DNA of 50,470 nucleotides from Achromobacter aegrifaciens (lineage in GTDB: Bacteria; Pseudomonadota; Gammaproteobacteria; Burkholderiales; Burkholderiaceae_B): contig NZ_CADIJY010000024.1 in the NCBI RefSeq assembly GCF_902859735.1, positions 1 to 50,470 of the forward strand. The letters are read 5' to 3'. This document shows positions 43,536 through 50,470 of the stretch, in pieces. The notes beneath the pieces are model-generated. The model saw only the letters and a list, made by a program, of their open reading frames with translations. It ran no database searches and was not told where the DNA came from. Each line of letters opens with the position of its first letter. The first letter of the stretch is position 1. Position numbers and translations under genes: made by a program.

Positions 43536-45140
43536 TTACTCCATATAGGCGAAGTCAAATACCGTATGCCCGCCCTGATGATGCCAATGGTGCATCGAAG
43601 CATGACGTTTTCTCAGGAAGCTCGCGTAGTGGATTTCGCCGTCCGTTTCCACATAGGTGGACGGCGTTAGTTCCTCGATCCGGTTCAACGACACGCCCTT
43701 GCCGTAGTGGCAGAAGCCCTGGTACTGGGCGCAGCGGATCACCTCTCCGCCAGGCGACACAACGATTCCGGCGTTGCGGGCCCGCATCGGGTTGCGCACG
43801 ATGGGGTTGCAGGCATGCGGCGTCCACTCGGTCGAGCGCGGCGAATCCGAAAAGAAAGCGAATAATTCGTCGCAATGGCTTTGGCCGTCGGTCCGATCGA
43901 TATTAGTTAATAACCACCAATATTCGCCGTGTTTGAAAATAATGGTATCGACGGCGGATATATTAGTCATCAAATTTACATCAAGCTCCCATTTGAGCGG
44001 AAAATCGGTGCATTTCCAGAGCTCTATACTGCGATTGCCGCAGGTCTCCGGCACCATGTAGGTGACGCCTTCGTGCTCGAATATATATGGGAATGACAGA
44101 TGGTAGGGCAGGTTCAGGGCCGTTCCCAGCAGGCGGAAAGCCCCGTCGGAGTAGGTCGCAACCGAGATCGTGCCCTTGCGCGAGGTAAAATCGTAATCCT
44201 CAAAAAATATATACGGCTTTTTATCCTGGGTATATACAAACGGATCCGCGAAGAATCTGCCCTTGGGCGGCTGCAATACCATGGCCTCGGATACCACCGC
44301 CTGCTGCCGGGCAGAAGGAAACATGCCTATCCGCCAGCGCACATTGCGTTTCATGACGCGCCGCACAATCAAATCCGACATTAACCAGGCCTGACGCGCA
44401 ATATATGCGGCGCTATCCCACTCCACCGGATCCTCGCGCCGCAGGCCGCTCATGATCTGCATGCCCGGCGGCGCAACGCCTTGCTTGACGCGGGCCAGCG
44501 CCTGCAGCGCGTCGTACACCATGAAATTGCCCAGGCTGAACGCGCGCGCCTGATTCTTCAACCAGAACACTTCGGTGTTGAAACTGCGCTGGTCCAGCAA
44601 TTCGTCCTGGTCCTCCCGCGGCCCCACGCGCCAGAGCTTCACCGTGGTGTGATCTTCACGCTGATAGACCTCCCAGAAGCCGGCATAGCGGCTGGTCGCC
44701 ACCGCAATATCCGAATAACTCAGTTGCCATACGCCCAGCCGCGCCCAGCCCGCCATTTGTTCGCGGGTGGCCGGCGATGCGCCCAGCGTGATGACCAGGT
44801 CCAGGCCCAGCGCCGCAACCTGGCTTTGCACCTCGGCCGCGGGCATGCCAGGCGTCAACGACAGGACGGCAGCCGTATCCGATGACACGCTTTCCCGCAT
44901 GTCGCGGCACGCAAGCGCCTGCCGCTGCTTTGCCGGCAGCAGCCGCGCTTCCAGGCGCGACAAGGCGCCAAACAACGCGCGCGCACCCAACCGGGGCGCT
45001 TTCTCGCCGCCCTCCTCACTCATCACCAGCAAAGCAGCGACTTCAAAATCCTGGCTATGCGTGAGCCAATCCACCATCTCATGCATCCAGCCGGGTTGCT
45101 CGTACCCGTCGACCAGCAGTCCCACTCTGTAGGTTTTCAT
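43536..45140 (-). CDS. Two-domain protein: formyltransferase-like N-half and GINT1-type beta-propeller-like C-half
   Basis: The 534-residue protein is not an ordinary enzyme of its neighbourhood. The N-half (about 1-235) has a Rossmann-like start KTYRVGLLVDGYEQ. Then comes LDLVITLG and GVWQLSYSDI, aligned in order with the DLIISLG and NxHxS strands of folate-dependent formyltransferases, but the catalytic Asn and His are absent. The C-half (about 280-530) has FFADPFVYTQDKKPYIFFEDYD and LPYHLSFPYIFEHEGVTYMVPET. Such blocks are found in GH43/GH68-like propellers and in the N-domain of plant GINT1 glycosyltransferases. The start at 45140 has AGGAG. Parts are AT-rich. A role in sugar transfer or modification is an inference. 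Confidence 0.6.
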   Translation of the reverse strand: MKTYRVGLLVDGYEQPGWMHEMVDWLTHSQDFEVAALLVMSEEGGEKAPRLGARALFGALSRLEARLLPAKQRQALACRDMRESVSSDTAAVLSLTPGMPAAEVQSQVAALGLDLVITLGASPATREQMAGWARLGVWQLSYSDIAVATSRYAGFWEVYQREDHTTVKLWRVGPREDQDELLDQRSFNTEVFWLKNQARAFSLGNFMVYDALQALARVKQGVAPPGMQIMSGLRREDPVEWDSAAYIARQAWLMSDLIVRRVMKRNVRWRIGMFPSARQQAVVSEAMVLQPPKGRFFADPFVYTQDKKPYIFFEDYDFTSRKGTISVATYSDGAFRLLGTALNLPYHLSFPYIFEHEGVTYMVPETCGNRSIELWKCTDFPLKWELDVNLMTNISAVDTIIFKHGEYWWLLTNIDRTDGQSHCDELFAFFSDSPRSTEWTPHACNPIVRNPMRARNAGIVVSPGGEVIRCAQYQGFCHYGKGVSLNRIEELTPSTYVETDGEIHYASFLRKRHASMHHWHHQGGHTVFDFAYME

Positions 45141-45527
45141 TTCTCCTGCTCCTGTGCCAGGGCTTGTCGGCCTTCCGTCCGTTACGGCGAACGGACTAGG
45201 GCCTGTCATTGCGTATTCAGGGGCGCGACAGATTCAACTCCTCGCGCTGATACTGCGGGGTTTTGCGCCTCCCTTCCAGACCACATTCATCCTAGGTCGG
45301 CAGTCCGAGGACGAAAGGCTCAAGGTCATGCGCAAACACTAGGAAATCGTTACTCCCTCCGCATGAGTTTCGTCATCCCTCTGGTGGAGATTGGCGAGAA
45401 TCCGGCCGGTCCTGAACGCGGGACTTGCGGCCCGCTAGTGGTAAACCCTATTGGGGATAGCCGAGGCTCGCGTCTCAGCCATCTCTCACGCATAATTGTT
45501 TTTAAACGAACGTTTGAATTCAACCTT
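45141..45527. other. Divergent gap upstream of the TetR operon
   Basis: The 387-bp gap separates the two-domain gene from the TetR gene. It must contain promoters in both directions. Apart from the AAAC-N4-GTTT operator next to the TetR start, I see no clear element. A short frame at 45154-45342 lacks a ribosome site and is not called. Confidence 0.5.
45504..45515. promoter_or_regulatory. PsrA/FadR-like operator before the beta-oxidation operon
   Basis: The site reads AAAC-GAAC-GTTT, the half-site pattern (AAAC, short spacer, GTTT) known for PsrA-type fatty-acid regulators. It lies 12 bp before the TetR ATG, over the expected ribosome site or transcription start, which suits autorepression and control of the downstream fad genes. 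Confidence 0.65.
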
Positions 45528-46193
45528 ATGCAAGAAATCAGACCGTCCCTCACCCGTGAATCCATCCTGGACACCGCCGAGGCCTTGTTTGCCCAACAAG
45601 GACACGATGGCACCTCGATGCGCCAGATCACCGCGGCCGCCGGCGTCAATCTGGCGTCGGTGAACTATCACTTCGGCTCCAAGGAGTCACTCGTGCAGGC
45701 GGTGCTCAAACGTCGCCTTGAAGTGCTGAACCGCGAGCGCTTGCGACTTTTGGATGAGCTGGAGGCGCAAGCCGAAGGCAGGCCCCTGAAGCCGTCGCAG
45801 ATCGTGGACGCCTTTTTCGGCACGCTGCTGCGCCTGGCGGCCGATCCCGCGCAGGCCGGCAGCACCTTCCTGCCGCTGCTCGAACGCACCATGACGGATC
45901 CCTCCGACTTCATCCGCGCGCTGTTCGCGGAGGAGTACGCGGATGTGCTGGAGCGCTACCGCAACGCGCTGTTCGCAGCCCTGCCCGACGTGCCCCGCGC
46001 GGAAATCATGTGGCGCTTCCAGTTCATGCTGGGCGCCACCTCGTACGCCATCATCGGCACCGACCTGTTGCGCTCGGTCACGGGCTGGACCATCGACGAC
46101 GCCGAACAACCGGATAACCCCAACCTGCTGCTGCCGCGCCTGATGAGCTTTCTGCTCGGCGGCCTGCGCTCGCCCCTGCCGCACGTGCCCTGA
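45528..46193 (+). CDS. TetR-family regulator (PsrA-like) of the fad operon
   Basis: The 221-residue protein starts with a TetR helix-turn-helix, ILDTAEALFAQQGHDGTSMRQITAAAGVNLASVNYHFGSKESL (about 11-53). An all-helical ligand and dimer domain follows. The C-domain with LLERTMTDPSDFIRALFAEEY resembles the PsrA group that senses long-chain fatty acids or acyl-CoA. The ATG at 45528 is the natural domain start; longer frames upstream pass through the operator. No clear ribosome site precedes it, so the mRNA may be leaderless or weakly translated. It is followed by fadE at 47 bp. Confidence 0.87.
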   Translation: MQEIRPSLTRESILDTAEALFAQQGHDGTSMRQITAAAGVNLASVNYHFGSKESLVQAVLKRRLEVLNRERLRLLDELEAQAEGRPLKPSQIVDAFFGTLLRLAADPAQAGSTFLPLLERTMTDPSDFIRALFAEEYADVLERYRNALFAALPDVPRAEIMWRFQFMLGATSYAIIGTDLLRSVTGWTIDDAEQPDNPNLLLPRLMSFLLGGLRSPLPHVP

Positions 46194-46240
46194 ACGCCAA
46201 GCGCCCGCAGACGGAACAGAACCTCCACGGAGACAAGAAA

Positions 46241-48589
46241 ATGAACGCAGTCATCTACGCTCTGGTCATCGTCGCGCTCCTGGCGGCGGTCTTGCTGGGC
46301 GTACGTCCGATCCGCCGCGCCCTTTTGTCGGCGCCGATCTTCAACCTGTACCGCAAGGTGCTGCCGCAGATGTCGGACACCGAGCGCGATGCGCTGGAGG
46401 CCGGTACGGTGTGGTGGGAAGGCGAACTGTTCCGCGGCCGGCCCGACTGGAGCCGCCTGCTGGCCTATCCCCGCCCGCGCCTGAACGATGACGAGCAGCG
46501 TTTCCTCGACGTCCAGGCCGAAGAGGCCTGCCGCATGGTCAACGACTGGCATGTCACGCAGGAAAGCCACGACCTGCCGGCCGAGGTCTGGAGCTACCTG
46601 AAGACCCAGGGCTTCCTGGGCATGATCATTCCCAAGGAATACGGCGGCCTGGGGTTCTCGGCCTATGCCCATTCCGAAATCGTGACCAAGCTGTCCACGC
46701 GCTCGTCGGCGCTGGCGGTTTCAGTCATGGTGCCCAACTCGCTCGGCCCCGCCGAACTGCTGCTGCACTACGGCACCGACGACCAGAAGAACCACTACCT
46801 GCCGCGCCTGGCGCGCGGCGAGGAAGTGCCCGCCTTCGCGTTGACCAGCCCCTGGGCCGGCTCCGACGCCGCCGCCATCCCCGACAGCGGCATCGTCTGC
46901 AAGGGCGAATGGCAGGGCCGCGAAGTGATAGGCATGAGGGTCACCTGGGACAAGCGCTACATCACGCTGGCGCCTGTGTGCACCCTGTTGGGCCTGGCGT
47001 TCCGCCTGTACGATCCCGACGGCCTGCTGGGCGGCGCGAAAGACCTCGGCATCACTTGCGCGCTGGTGCCGCACGACCATCCGGGCGTGGACACCGGCCG
47101 CCGCCATTTCCCGCTGAACGCCATGTTCATGAACGGCCCCACGCGCGGCGCGGACGTCTTCATGCCGCTGGATTTCATCATCGGTGGTCCCGCCATGGCC
47201 GGCCAGGGCTGGCGCATGCTGATGGAATGCCTGGCGGCGGGACGCTCGATCTCGCTGCCCTCCTCCAACGCCGGCATGTCCAAGCTGACGACCCGGGCGG
47301 TGGGCGGCTATGCGCGCGTGCGCAGCCAGTTCCGCACGCCCGTCGGCAAGTTCGAAGGCGTGGAGGAAGCGCTGGCGCGCATCGGCGGCAACACCTACAT
47401 GATGGACGCCGCGCGCAGCATGACGGCAGGCGCGGTGGACCTGGGCGAAAAGCCATCGGTGGTGTCCGCCATCGTCAAGTACCACGTGACCGAACGCGCG
47501 CGCCAGGTCGTCAACGACGGCATGGACGTCATCGGCGGCAAGGGCATCTGCCTGGGCCCGTCCAACTTCCTGGGCCGCGCCTACCAGCAGATTCCGATCG
47601 GCATCACGGTGGAAGGGGCCAACATCCTCACGCGCAGCCTGATCATCTTCGGCCAGGGCGCGATCCGCTGCCATCCCTACGTGCTGGCTGAAATGCAGGC
47701 CGCGCAATCGTCCGACCGCAAGCAGGGCCTGGACGATTTCGACCGCGCCTTCTGGGGCCACGTGGGCTTCGTCGCGAAGAACAAGCTGCGCGCGCTGGGC
47801 ACGGCGCTCACGGGCGCGCGCTGGGTCGGCGTCAACGCCGATGTCGCTCCCGAGATGAAGCGCTACTACCAGCTGCTCAGCCGCTACAGTGCCGCCTTCG
47901 CGCTGCTGGCGGACACCTCGATGCTGGTGCTGGGCGGCAGCCTCAAGCGCCGCGAGCGCCTGTCGGCGCGCCTGGGCGATGTGCTGTCGCAGATGTACCT
48001 GATCAGCGCCACGCTCAAGCGCTTCGAAGACGAAGGCCGCCAGGCGGCCGACGCGCCGCTGGCGCACTGGTCCATCCAGGACGCGCTGTACAAGCTGCAG
48101 GAAGCCGTCGAAGGCGTGCTGGACAACTACCCCAACCGTTTCGTGGCCTGGAGCCTGCGCCGCCTGGTCTTCCCCTGGGGCCGCACGCAAGCCCTGCCCT
48201 CGGACCAGTTGGGCCAGGACGTGGCGCGATTGCTGATCAAGCCGAGCGCGACGCGCGACCGCCTGACCGCCGGCTGCCACCTGCCCGCGACCGAGGCCGA
48301 GCCGGTGGGCGCGATCGAGCTGGCGCTGGCCGCCACACTGGATGCCGAGCCCATCGAAGCCAAGATCCGCGAACTCGAAAAGCGCGGCGCGCTTGACGGC
48401 AATCCACAGGCCAACGTGCGCGATATCGCCGATGCCGCCTTCGCCATCGGCGGCATCACCGCCGAAGAATATGCAGTGGTGAAACGCCGCAACCGCTTGC
48501 GCGACACGGTGGTGAAAGTGGATGATTTCCCCTTTGATTTGCGCGCCGCGGACCAGGGCAGCCCCGCCGCCGAACGCAGGGCCGCCTGA
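46241..48589 (+). CDS. fadE: FadE-type acyl-CoA dehydrogenase
   Basis: The 782-residue protein catalyses the first oxidation of fatty acyl-CoA to enoyl-CoA, with FAD. It has a hydrophobic N-terminal helix (about 4-24) that would place it at the membrane. The acyl-CoA dehydrogenase domain (about 80-480) includes LTSPWAGSDAA and GMDVIGGKGICLGPSNFLGRAYQQIPI. A long C-terminal FadE-specific domain (DUF1974 type) follows. Length is close to E. coli FadE (814). The ATG has GGAG upstream. It is the main structural gene after the TetR regulator. Confidence 0.92.
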   Translation: MNAVIYALVIVALLAAVLLGVRPIRRALLSAPIFNLYRKVLPQMSDTERDALEAGTVWWEGELFRGRPDWSRLLAYPRPRLNDDEQRFLDVQAEEACRMVNDWHVTQESHDLPAEVWSYLKTQGFLGMIIPKEYGGLGFSAYAHSEIVTKLSTRSSALAVSVMVPNSLGPAELLLHYGTDDQKNHYLPRLARGEEVPAFALTSPWAGSDAAAIPDSGIVCKGEWQGREVIGMRVTWDKRYITLAPVCTLLGLAFRLYDPDGLLGGAKDLGITCALVPHDHPGVDTGRRHFPLNAMFMNGPTRGADVFMPLDFIIGGPAMAGQGWRMLMECLAAGRSISLPSSNAGMSKLTTRAVGGYARVRSQFRTPVGKFEGVEEALARIGGNTYMMDAARSMTAGAVDLGEKPSVVSAIVKYHVTERARQVVNDGMDVIGGKGICLGPSNFLGRAYQQIPIGITVEGANILTRSLIIFGQGAIRCHPYVLAEMQAAQSSDRKQGLDDFDRAFWGHVGFVAKNKLRALGTALTGARWVGVNADVAPEMKRYYQLLSRYSAAFALLADTSMLVLGGSLKRRERLSARLGDVLSQMYLISATLKRFEDEGRQAADAPLAHWSIQDALYKLQEAVEGVLDNYPNRFVAWSLRRLVFPWGRTQALPSDQLGQDVARLLIKPSATRDRLTAGCHLPATEAEPVGAIELALAATLDAEPIEAKIRELEKRGALDGNPQANVRDIADAAFAIGGITAEEYAVVKRRNRLRDTVVKVDDFPFDLRAADQGSPAAERRAA

Positions 48590-48603
48590 ACAGGAGGAAT
48601 CGG

Positions 48604-49899
48604 ATGGCATTCAAACCGGTTTACGTCGTCGACGGCGCCCGCACGCCTTTCCTGAAGGCGCGCACCGGCCCGGGCCCCTTCTCCGCCGGCGATCTCGCCG
48701 TGCGGGCGGGACGCGCCCTGCTGCTGCGCCAGCCCTATGCGCCCACCGACCTGGACGAGGTCATCGTGGGTTGCGCCGCGCCTTCGCCCGACGAAGTGAA
48801 CATCGGCCGCGTGATCGCGCTGCGCCTGGGCTGCGGCAACAAGGTGCCAGGCTGGACCGTCATGCGTAATTGCGCCTCGGGCATGCAAGCGCTGGATTCG
48901 GCGGTGGCCAACATCCAGTCCGGCCGTTCGGAGCTGGTGCTGGCCGGCGGCACGGATGCGCTGTCGCGCGCGCCGGTGCTGTATTCGGACGAGATGGTAC
49001 GTTGGCTGGCCAGCTGGTATGCCGCGCGCGGCGCGGGCGCCAAGCTCGCGGCGCTGGGCCGTTTCCGTCTGCGCAATCTTGCGCCCGTCATCGGTCTGCT
49101 CAAGGGCCTGACCGACCCGGTGGTCGGCCTGTCCATGGGGCAGACTGCCGAGAACGTCGCGACCCGCTTCGGCATCGACCGCGCCGCGATGGACGCCTAC
49201 GCGGCGCAGAGCCATGCGCGCGCGCTGGCGGCCCGCGCGGCCGGCGCCCTTGGCGAGATCTCGCCGCTGATCGACACGCAGGGCAAGCTGTATCCCGATG
49301 ACGACGGCGTGCGCGACGACTCCACTCCCGAGAAGCTCGCCAAGCTCAAACCCGTCTTCGACAAGCCCTGGGGCAACATCACCGCGGGCAACAGCTCGCA
49401 AGTCACCGACGGCGCCGCCATGCTGGTCCTCGCTTCAGAGGAAGCGGTGCGCAAATGGAACCTGCGGCCGCTGGGCCGCATCCTCGACAGCCAATGGGCC
49501 GGCCTCGATCCCGCGCAGATGGGCCTGGGGCCGGTGCATGCGGCCACGCCCATCCTGCAGCGCCACGGGCTGGGCCTCAATGACCTGGACTTGTGGGAAA
49601 TCAACGAGGCCTTCGCCGCCCAGGTGTTAGGCTGCCTGGCGGCCTGGCGCGACGATGCCTATTGCCAGGAACACTTCGGCACGCCGGCCTGGGGCGACCT
49701 CGACCCGGCCCGGCTCAACGTCGATGGCGGCGCGATCGCCATCGGGCATCCCGTGGGCGCTTCCGGCGCCCGCATCGTGCTGCACCTGCTGGCGGCCCTC
49801 AAGCGCCGCGGCGCCAGGCGCGGCATGGCGGCCATCTGCATCGGCGGCGGCCAAGGCGGCGCGATGCTGGTCGAAACCCTGGACGAGGACCGCTCATGA
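48604..49899 (+). CDS. Acetyl-CoA acyltransferase (thiolase, FadI/FadA type)
   Basis: The 431-residue thiolase cleaves 3-ketoacyl-CoA to acetyl-CoA and a shortened acyl-CoA. Catalytic parts are visible: the nucleophilic Cys in MRNCASGMQALDSA (near residue 90), WEINEAFAAQ, GGAIAIGHPVGASGARIV with the His, and the second Cys in the C-terminal AAICIGGGQGGAMLVE. The length is that of FadI-like enzymes, longer than FadA. It begins 14 bp after fadE, with AGGAGG-like purines, and overlaps the next gene in an ATGA. Confidence 0.92.
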   Translation: MAFKPVYVVDGARTPFLKARTGPGPFSAGDLAVRAGRALLLRQPYAPTDLDEVIVGCAAPSPDEVNIGRVIALRLGCGNKVPGWTVMRNCASGMQALDSAVANIQSGRSELVLAGGTDALSRAPVLYSDEMVRWLASWYAARGAGAKLAALGRFRLRNLAPVIGLLKGLTDPVVGLSMGQTAENVATRFGIDRAAMDAYAAQSHARALAARAAGALGEISPLIDTQGKLYPDDDGVRDDSTPEKLAKLKPVFDKPWGNITAGNSSQVTDGAAMLVLASEEAVRKWNLRPLGRILDSQWAGLDPAQMGLGPVHAATPILQRHGLGLNDLDLWEINEAFAAQVLGCLAAWRDDAYCQEHFGTPAWGDLDPARLNVDGGAIAIGHPVGASGARIVLHLLAALKRRGARRGMAAICIGGGQGGAMLVETLDEDRS

Positions 49900-50470
49900 C
49901 GACTATCGACACGCTTGCGCACTGGCGCCTGGAGCGCGATGCCGACGGCCTGGCGTGGCTGACCTTCGACCGCGCCGGCAGCGCGGTCAATGCCTTGTCC
50001 GCCGACACCATGAGCGAACTTGCGGTGGTGCTGGACGCGCTGGACGCGGCCCCGCCCGCGGGCCTGGTGATCCGGTCTGGCAAATCCACGGGCTTTGTCG
50101 TGGGCGCTGACGTCAATGAATTCGCCAGCCTGGACACGCCCGAGCAGGCACGCGCGCTGGTGGCGCGCGGATGGGACCTGTTCAACCGACTGGCCGCGGT
50201 GCGCTATCCCACGCTGGCCCTGATCCAGGGCCACTGCCTGGGCGGCGGCCTCGAACTCGCGCTGGCCTGCCGCTACCGCCTGGTGGCGGACCAGCCGGGC
50301 ACGTCGCTCGCCTTGCCCGAAGTCATGCTCGGCATCTTTCCCGGCTGGGGCGGCATGCTGCGCCTGCCGCGGCTGATCGGCGCACCGGCCGCGCTGGACA
50401 TGATGCTGACCGGCCGAGGCGCCGACGCGCGCCGCGCTGCGGCGCTGGGCCTGGCGGACGCGCGCGTGCC
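49896..50470 (+). CDS. Fatty-acid oxidation multienzyme alpha subunit, N-terminal part (FadJ/FadB type)
   Basis: The frame runs from the ATG at 49896 to the end of the window (191 residues seen). It is the enoyl-CoA hydratase domain of a fused hydratase/3-hydroxyacyl-CoA dehydrogenase. NALSADTM, FVVGADVNEF and IQGHCLGGGLELALACRYRLVAD (oxyanion hole and catalytic Glu region) are all present, followed by LALPEVMLGIFPGWGGMLRLPRLIG. The dehydrogenase half should lie beyond the window; a hydratase alone cannot be excluded. It overlaps the thiolase gene by 4 bp. Confidence 0.87.
   Translation, partial: MTTIDTLAHWRLERDADGLAWLTFDRAGSAVNALSADTMSELAVVLDALDAAPPAGLVIRSGKSTGFVVGADVNEFASLDTPEQARALVARGWDLFNRLAAVRYPTLALIQGHCLGGGLELALACRYRLVADQPGTSLALPEVMLGIFPGWGGMLRLPRLIGAPAALDMMLTGRGADARRAAALGLADARV

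Noticed and set aside
45154-45342. A 62-codon plus-strand frame before the TetR gene
   Set aside because: There is no ribosome site or recognisable motif; the gap is expected to be regulatory.
1-50470. CRISPR arrays, tRNA or rRNA genes, insertion sequences and phage genes
   Set aside because: I looked for regular repeats, cloverleaf sequences, inverted terminal repeats and transposase or integrase motifs and saw none.

Overview
The window is high-GC chromosomal DNA that reads like a member of the Alcaligenaceae (Achromobacter/Bordetella group, Betaproteobacteria). This placement is inferred from gene content and protein style; I could not run a database search. No tRNA, rRNA, insertion sequence, phage gene or CRISPR array was seen. 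Almost all of the DNA is coding, and most genes lie in tightly packed operons with ATGA or short overlaps.

Left part (1-24 kb). A glycine-rich C-terminal fragment and a MarR-type regulator come first. They converge at a shared hairpin with a four-gene peptide-type ABC importer operon on the minus strand (binding protein, two permeases, double ATPase). Then follow a nuclease of the SNase family, a CorA-type Mg channel, and an SF1 (UvrD/Rep-like) helicase. A near-perfect LexA (SOS) box separates the helicase from a divergent DUF72 gene. A MocR-type regulator with a TTG start is divergent from gabT-gabD, the GABA to succinate pathway. Next are an inositol-monophosphatase-family gene, a short gap with three DnaA-box-like sites, a sirtuin and a serine acetyltransferase.

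Centre (19.9-41 kb). This is a complete Wzx/Wzy-dependent exopolysaccharide locus made of two divergent operons that start from one 240-bp gap. The minus-strand operon is wza, wzc, phosphomanno/glucomutase, pgi, galE (export plus UDP-sugar and hexose-phosphate supply). The plus-strand operon is a WcaJ-like initiating transferase, gmm, manC, a VanZ-like gene, gmd, fcl, a Wzx-like flippase, a GT2, a Wzy-like polymerase, a GT4, a WaaE-like GT2, a WcaF-like acetyltransferase and a WcaI-like GT4. GDP-mannose and GDP-L-fucose are made inside the locus. No ugd or low-molecular-weight tyrosine phosphatase (Wzb) is present, so this is colanic-acid-like in logic but not the same polymer.

Right flank of the polysaccharide locus (41-45.5 kb). 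Two related LuxR-type regulators both lack the usual phospho-acceptor Asp in their receiver domain. Beside them is a 560-bp AT-rich gap with palindromes and a 534-residue two-domain protein (formyltransferase-like N-half plus a beta-propeller-like C-half). This is the least ordinary part of the window and the best candidate for an undescribed module, possibly controlling or modifying the exopolysaccharide.

Right end (45.5-50.5 kb). A TetR (PsrA-like) regulator carries an AAAC-N4-GTTT operator just before its start. It precedes fadE, a thiolase and a truncated-by-window enoyl-CoA hydratase/3-hydroxyacyl-CoA dehydrogenase: a fatty-acid beta-oxidation operon under its own sensor.
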